From Kibdelosporangium persicum (GTDB lineage: Bacteria > Actinomycetota > Actinomycetes > Mycobacteriales > Pseudonocardiaceae), in assembly GCF_013280595.1 (NCBI RefSeq), contig NZ_JAAATY010000015.1:124001-188000 (forward strand): a stretch of DNA of 64,000 nucleotides, read 5' to 3'. Below are positions 60,563 to 64,000 of this stretch, piece after piece; position 1 is the first letter of the stretch, and the number at the start of each line of letters is the position of its first letter. The notes under the pieces are model-generated. The model had not been told where the DNA came from. It searched no databases and worked only from the letters and a program-made list of their open reading frames with translations. Made by a program: the position numbers and the translations under genes.

Positions 60563-61426
60563 CTAGGACTCGTGGGCGAACCGGCCGGCTAAGGTCGAGT
60601 AGAGCTTGCGCGCCGTGGCTTCGGACAGCCCGTTGAGCAACAGTTCGGTCTGCTCGTCGGTCAGGTCGACCTGAGTCGCGTCCCTCCCGATGGCGGCCAG
60701 CAACGTGGCCTGGTCGGTCGTCAGGCTCCCCGCCATCGAATCCAGTTTGGCGTTGGTGACGGCCGTGTTGTTCGCGGCGATCCAGGCGGCGTAGTTGGTC
60801 CACATCACCCAGTCCCGGGCCTGGATCGTGGTGACTTTGCCGTCCGGGGCGGTGAACGTGAGGTTCTCGGTCCAGGACAAGTCGTCCTCCTCGGTGATCG
60901 CGGTGATCGGTGGCCCCGCCGCCAGCGAGTTGATCAGTCCGATGGCGGCGTACGCGTGCTGCCCCGGGCAGCTGGTGGCCTTCACGTCCCGGTGGCCGCC
61001 GTTGAGCCGCGCGTGCCTGATCCAGCCGTGGCGTTGGGCTTCCTGCAATACCCATGCCGCAGCCTGGATCTGGGCGTTGGTGGGACGCTGCACGTCGTAG
61101 TTGCCGATGAAACAGATCGCCCGGGCGATCGAGTTGCGGCCGCCGGTGTGCGCGCCGAGCCTGCCGACGGAATGGCCTTCGAAGATCAGCCCGGATGGCG
61201 TGATCGCCCATGTGTAGGAGATGCCTCTGCCGAACCGTTGCTCGCCGACGGCCTCCAGTGCGCGGACCGCCGCGTAGTCGTCGTCGAACGGCGCCACCAC
61301 GTCGGGTGCGATCGTGACCGAGTGGTGCAGCCACATCTCCGACGCGGGCAGCGGGGCCGAGCCGCTGCCGTTGTCGTGTGCCGCGCCCCATTCTCCGCGA
61401 AGGATGATGCGCGGTGTTCTGGCCAT
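60563..61426 (-). CDS. N-acetylmuramoyl-L-alanine amidase, PGRP/amidase_2 type, endolysin-like
   Basis: A 287-aa zinc amidase. The PGRP fold is recognised by MWLHHSVTIA (zinc histidine at 34/35), RGISYTWAITPSGLIFEG, GAHTGGRNSIARAICFIGN and the second zinc/catalytic set NGGHRDVKATSCPGQ. It cleaves the bond between muramic acid and L-Ala. The last 110 residues form a helical domain with repeated Ala/Asn-rich stretches, resembling tails of actinophage endolysins. No signal peptide is seen, as in phage endolysins. It is flanked on both sides by palindromic elements, with no other phage gene nearby. Confidence 0.88.
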   Translation of the reverse strand: MARTPRIILRGEWGAAHDNGSGSAPLPASEMWLHHSVTIAPDVVAPFDDDYAAVRALEAVGEQRFGRGISYTWAITPSGLIFEGHSVGRLGAHTGGRNSIARAICFIGNYDVQRPTNAQIQAAAWVLQEAQRHGWIRHARLNGGHRDVKATSCPGQHAYAAIGLINSLAAGPPITAITEEDDLSWTENLTFTAPDGKVTTIQARDWVMWTNYAAWIAANNTAVTNAKLDSMAGSLTTDQATLLAAIGRDATQVDLTDEQTELLLNGLSEATARKLYSTLAGRFAHES

Positions 61427-61541
61427 GCTTCACCTCGCTGATCGTCGACCAGTCGGTTACCCGCGGCAGGCGTTGCTCTAAAACACGTATCGGCCGGTCC
61501 GCCGGTTCACTTGACCGGATTACCCCAGTTGGCCGTACGCC

Positions 61542-61590
61542 CCCTCGTGAGTGTTTATCAGGGTTAGAACACCGATAAACACTCACGAGG
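61542..61590 (-). repeat. 50-bp palindromic element, copy 7
   Basis: Left arm CCCTCGTGAGTGTTTATC, inner AGGGTT-AG-AACACC, right arm. The centre reads AG, so it is in minus orientation, and read on that strand it has the same sequence as copy 1. It sits between divergent amidase and methyltransferase genes. Confidence 0.95.
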
Positions 61591-61653
61591 AGTCGCGGCC
61601 AGGGACGTGTGCCGCGCGGGGATCGTCGGCCGCGCGCGGGCACACTGTCACCC

Positions 61654-62442
61654 ATGGCCGACCACAACGAGGCGATCCGCGCTCAGTTCCGGATCCAGGC
61701 CGCGACCTTCGACGACACCGGGTTCGCGGTGGCCGGGCTCGACTGGATCGTCACCGGGCTCGAACCGTCACCGACGGACATGGTGCTCGACGTCGCCGCG
61801 GGTGCCGCGCACGTGGGCCGCGCGCTGGCTCCGCACGTGGCCCACGTGAGCGCCCTCGACCTCACGCCCGAGATGCTGCACCAGGGACAACGCCTGGCCG
61901 TCGGCGCGGGGCTGCGCAACATCGCCTTCCTGACCGGTGACGCGGTCGCGCTGCCGTGGCTGGACGGCCAGTTCGACCTCACCGTGTGCCGGCTGGCCCT
62001 GCATCAGGTCGCCGATCCCGGGGCGGTCGTGCGCGAAATGGTCAGGGTGACCCGGCCGGGCGGGCGGATCGGCGTGATCGACCTGACAGCGGTGGACGAT
62101 CCGGCTGCTGCCGCCGAGGCCGACCGGATTGAGCGCCTCCGTGACCCGAGCCACGCGACAACCCTGACGGCGCAACAGATTCACGACCTGCTTGGCCGAT
62201 CCGGCGCTGAGGTCACGTCGGTGACGGCGCACGATCAACCTGTTGAGGTCGAAGACTGGATGGAACGCACACGCACCGAACCGGTTGTCCGCGACGTCAT
62301 CCGGGCACGCTTCGACGAGGAGTTGCGCGGCGGGCGGCCCAGCGGCCTGCGTCCGTTCCGCGACGACACCGATGCGCTCTGGCTGACCCACACCTGGACC
62401 ATGACTGTCGGGCGCAAGACATCGGACGGATCACCGGCGTGA
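61654..62442 (+). CDS. class I SAM-dependent methyltransferase (type 11)
   Basis: A 262-aa methyltransferase. Motif I is VLDVAAGAAHVGRALA at about 44-59 (the common GxGxG is AAGAAHVG), followed by ALDLTPEMLHQGQ, the GDAVALPW acidic/aromatic motif and the type 11 core FDLTVCRLALHQVADPGA. The tail is a helical cap for the substrate. The substrate is unknown. The ATG is chosen at 61654 on domain grounds, because the longer frame starts in non-coding DNA next to palindromic copy 7. The next gene starts 14 bp downstream. Confidence 0.88.
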   Translation: MADHNEAIRAQFRIQAATFDDTGFAVAGLDWIVTGLEPSPTDMVLDVAAGAAHVGRALAPHVAHVSALDLTPEMLHQGQRLAVGAGLRNIAFLTGDAVALPWLDGQFDLTVCRLALHQVADPGAVVREMVRVTRPGGRIGVIDLTAVDDPAAAAEADRIERLRDPSHATTLTAQQIHDLLGRSGAEVTSVTAHDQPVEVEDWMERTRTEPVVRDVIRARFDEELRGGRPSGLRPFRDDTDALWLTHTWTMTVGRKTSDGSPA

Positions 62443-62456
62443 GACGATGACCCGTC

Positions 62457-64000
62457 ATGGGGAGGTCTCAGACGCGGGCCGTTGTCCTCGGCGTCGTCTG
62501 CGTGGGGTTGCTCGGCGTCGTGACGAATGTCGCCACGGGTGCGTTGCCTGAATCGTGGAATCCGTACTTGTGGATCGCGTGGCCACTGCTCCTGGTGGTG
62601 CTCGGCGTGCTCGTGACGATGGAGATCAGGCGGGTTCGTCCCGAACAGAACCACCTGCACTCCAGTCCCCGGTCTCGGGAGTTGTTGATCGACCGGGTGC
62701 GGCGCTACTGGATCCGTGGCGTTCTGGACGGATCGCTCTACCAGAAGGCCCGCATCGAACTGGGGCTTCAGCTGAGGATCGACGCGCCGCATCCCTGGCA
62801 GGCCCTGGTGGCGCGACCCGGAAGTACCGCACGGGCCGTTCCGCCGGGAACGAGCGTCACCACCGTCTTCGACGAACTCGACCAGCTCATGCTGATCCGT
62901 GGCGCGCCCGGTGCCGGCAAGACCACGATGCTGCTGGAGCTGGTTCGCGACCTCCTGCAACGCGCGACTGACGACGCCCGGCATCCGATCCCGGTGGTGC
63001 TGCCCTTGTCGACGTGGGCACTGACCCGTGAGCCGCTGGGCGAGTGGATCGTGCGCGAACTGGCCGGGCAGTATGAGATCCCCCGCGCGGACGTGGTCCA
63101 GTGGCTGGCGACCGACCAGGTGATGCCGATGCTGGACGGGCTGGACGAGGTCGCGGCCGAACACCAGGACGCGTGCGTCGAGGCGATCAACAAGTTCCGG
63201 GCGGACCGTGGGACCACGCGGCTGGTCGTGACGTGTCGCAGTGAGGACTACGAGCGGATGAAGCGGCCGCTTCGGACGTACGGCACGCTCACCATCCAGC
63301 CGCTGACTCGTGACCAGGTGCGGGAGTTCCTGGAGACGACCGGCCCGCAGCTGGCGGCCGTGCGGCTGGCGCTGAGCCAGGATCCCGTGCTGTGGGAGCT
63401 GCTCGAATCGCCGTTGAACCTGAGCATCATGGTGCTGGCGTACGGCGGCGTGAAGGAAGGCAGCATCCAGACCGGCGGCACGGTGGCCGAACAGCGTGAA
63501 CGGATGCTGGCGACATACGTGCGAACCATGCTGCGCCGTCGTTCCCACGTCAGGTTCCGGCCTCGGCGGACCGCGCGGCGGATGGCCTACCTCGCCGCAC
63601 AGCTCAGCGGAAACGACCAGACCGTGTTCACGTTCGACCAGTTCAACGAGTTCAGCGTGCCGTTCAGGGGAGCCCCGCTCGGTACGGCCGGTTCGCTCCT
63701 GCTGCTCGCCGGTGCCCCGCTGGCCGGGGCCGGCTATCTGACGCTGGGTTTCCCGGGCCTCGTGCTGGGTGCCGCGGCGGCCCTCGCGTTCGCCCTCGGC
63801 GCCGGGCTCGAACTGATCGACAAGATCGACGCGTTCTGGTTCAGGGACCCCTCGAAGCTCAGCGAGATGTCTCATCTGCTGTCCGGGAGGTTCTCCAGCG
63901 ACGACGTGTTCTCGTACCACGAGATGCGTGGGATAACGGCCATTGTGGCTGGTGCGGGCAGCGGGCTTCTGTTCGGGTTGAGCCGTGAACTGGACATATG
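62457..64000 (+). CDS. transmembrane NACHT-domain NTPase (3' end outside the window)
   Basis: An open frame from ATG 62457 to the end of the window (514 codons, no stop). Two N-terminal transmembrane helices (about 8-27 and 36-54) are followed by a short linker and a NACHT NTPase. Walker A is GAPGAGKTT with Lys155, and Walker B is the NACHT-type MLDGLDEV with Asp227, Asp230 and Glu231. The Arg-containing VVTCRSEDY sensor and QPLTRDQVREFL helix follow. Further hydrophobic helices appear after residue 400 (LLLLAGAPLAGAGYLTLGF and LVLGAAAALAFALGAGL). Membrane NACHT proteins with multiple C-terminal helices occur in Streptomyces and relatives; some bacterial NACHT proteins are antiphage defence NTPases. 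Role here is inferred. It is probably co-transcribed with the methyltransferase (14-bp gap). Confidence 0.85.
   Translation, partial: MGRSQTRAVVLGVVCVGLLGVVTNVATGALPESWNPYLWIAWPLLLVVLGVLVTMEIRRVRPEQNHLHSSPRSRELLIDRVRRYWIRGVLDGSLYQKARIELGLQLRIDAPHPWQALVARPGSTARAVPPGTSVTTVFDELDQLMLIRGAPGAGKTTMLLELVRDLLQRATDDARHPIPVVLPLSTWALTREPLGEWIVRELAGQYEIPRADVVQWLATDQVMPMLDGLDEVAAEHQDACVEAINKFRADRGTTRLVVTCRSEDYERMKRPLRTYGTLTIQPLTRDQVREFLETTGPQLAAVRLALSQDPVLWELLESPLNLSIMVLAYGGVKEGSIQTGGTVAEQRERMLATYVRTMLRRRSHVRFRPRRTARRMAYLAAQLSGNDQTVFTFDQFNEFSVPFRGAPLGTAGSLLLLAGAPLAGAGYLTLGFPGLVLGAAAALAFALGAGLELIDKIDAFWFRDPSKLSEMSHLLSGRFSSDDVFSYHEMRGITAIVAGAGSGLLFGLSRELDI

Noticed and set aside
10973-61590. CRISPR array or insertion sequence as explanation of the seven repeats
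   Set aside because: The copies are 1 to 18 kb apart with genes between them, so not a CRISPR. No transposase, no terminal inverted repeats separated by cargo and no visible target duplications, so not a standard IS.

Overview
The window is about 70% G+C. It has dense short gene overlaps of the ATGA/GTGA type, many GTG starts, a nitrate/nitrite-sensing kinase conservon, S-adenosyl methyltransferases of the PF04672 type, SARP/AfsR and LAL regulators, DUF3558 lipoproteins and an actinobacterial-type xylose isomerase. This points to a large-genome filamentous actinomycete, most likely of the Pseudonocardiaceae (inference from gene content; no 16S or other species marker is present). I see no rRNA, tRNA, CRISPR array, integrase or transposase.

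Layout. 1-3.0 kb: end of a glycosyltransferase, a membrane-anchored zinc-ribbon methyltransferase and a GHMP kinase in one overlapping operon. 3.1-5.3 kb: PF04672 methyltransferase, then an ECF41 sigma factor (SigJ type) with a recognisable autoregulated promoter and its AhpD-like partner. 5.3-7.2 kb: acetate/solute symporter and DUF485 partner on the minus strand. 7.5-11 kb: conservon cvnA-cvnB-cvnC without the usual GTPase. 11.1-13.3 kb: NCS1 permease plus GntR/UTRA regulator. 13.4-18.4 kb: HIT protein, ACC-deaminase-like PLP enzyme, unknown membrane protein, DHA2 exporter, DUF3558 lipoprotein. 18.5-22.2 kb: LAL regulator and DUF1015 protein. 22.3-28.1 kb: DprE2-like reductase, then a minus-strand operon (56-aa protein, DUF2993, flavin monooxygenase, aldehyde dehydrogenase, amino-acid-oxidase-like flavoprotein). 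28.1-34.0 kb: MT0933-like protein, NlpC/P60 hydrolase, ROK repressor divergent from xylA, cysteine-desulfurase-like protein. 34.0-46.2 kb: TetR/acyl-CoA dehydrogenase, phosphopantetheinyl transferase/metallophosphoesterase, Tat-exported beta-helix protein, a P-type-ATPase-like protein that has lost most catalytic motifs, TetR/DHA2 exporter, COG0523 GTPase. 46.1-56 kb: peptide transporter, RecD2, cold-shock-domain protein, DUF1304, ArsR and AraC regulators, Pit phosphate transporter with its DUF47 partner, aldehyde dehydrogenase. 56-64 kb: AfsR/SARP regulator, PBP4-type carboxypeptidase, endolysin-like amidase, methyltransferase and a NACHT NTPase cut by the window edge.

The most unusual signal is a dispersed near-perfect palindrome of about 50 bp (arms beginning CCCTCGTGAGTG, centre GGGTT-CT-AACCC) present seven times in intergenic positions of every orientation. 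Two copies supply the stop codon of the neighbouring gene. Two positions covary between copies, and isolated transitions in the arms keep G-U pairing on one strand only. The second is the degenerate P-type ATPase. The third is the transmembrane NACHT protein at the right edge.
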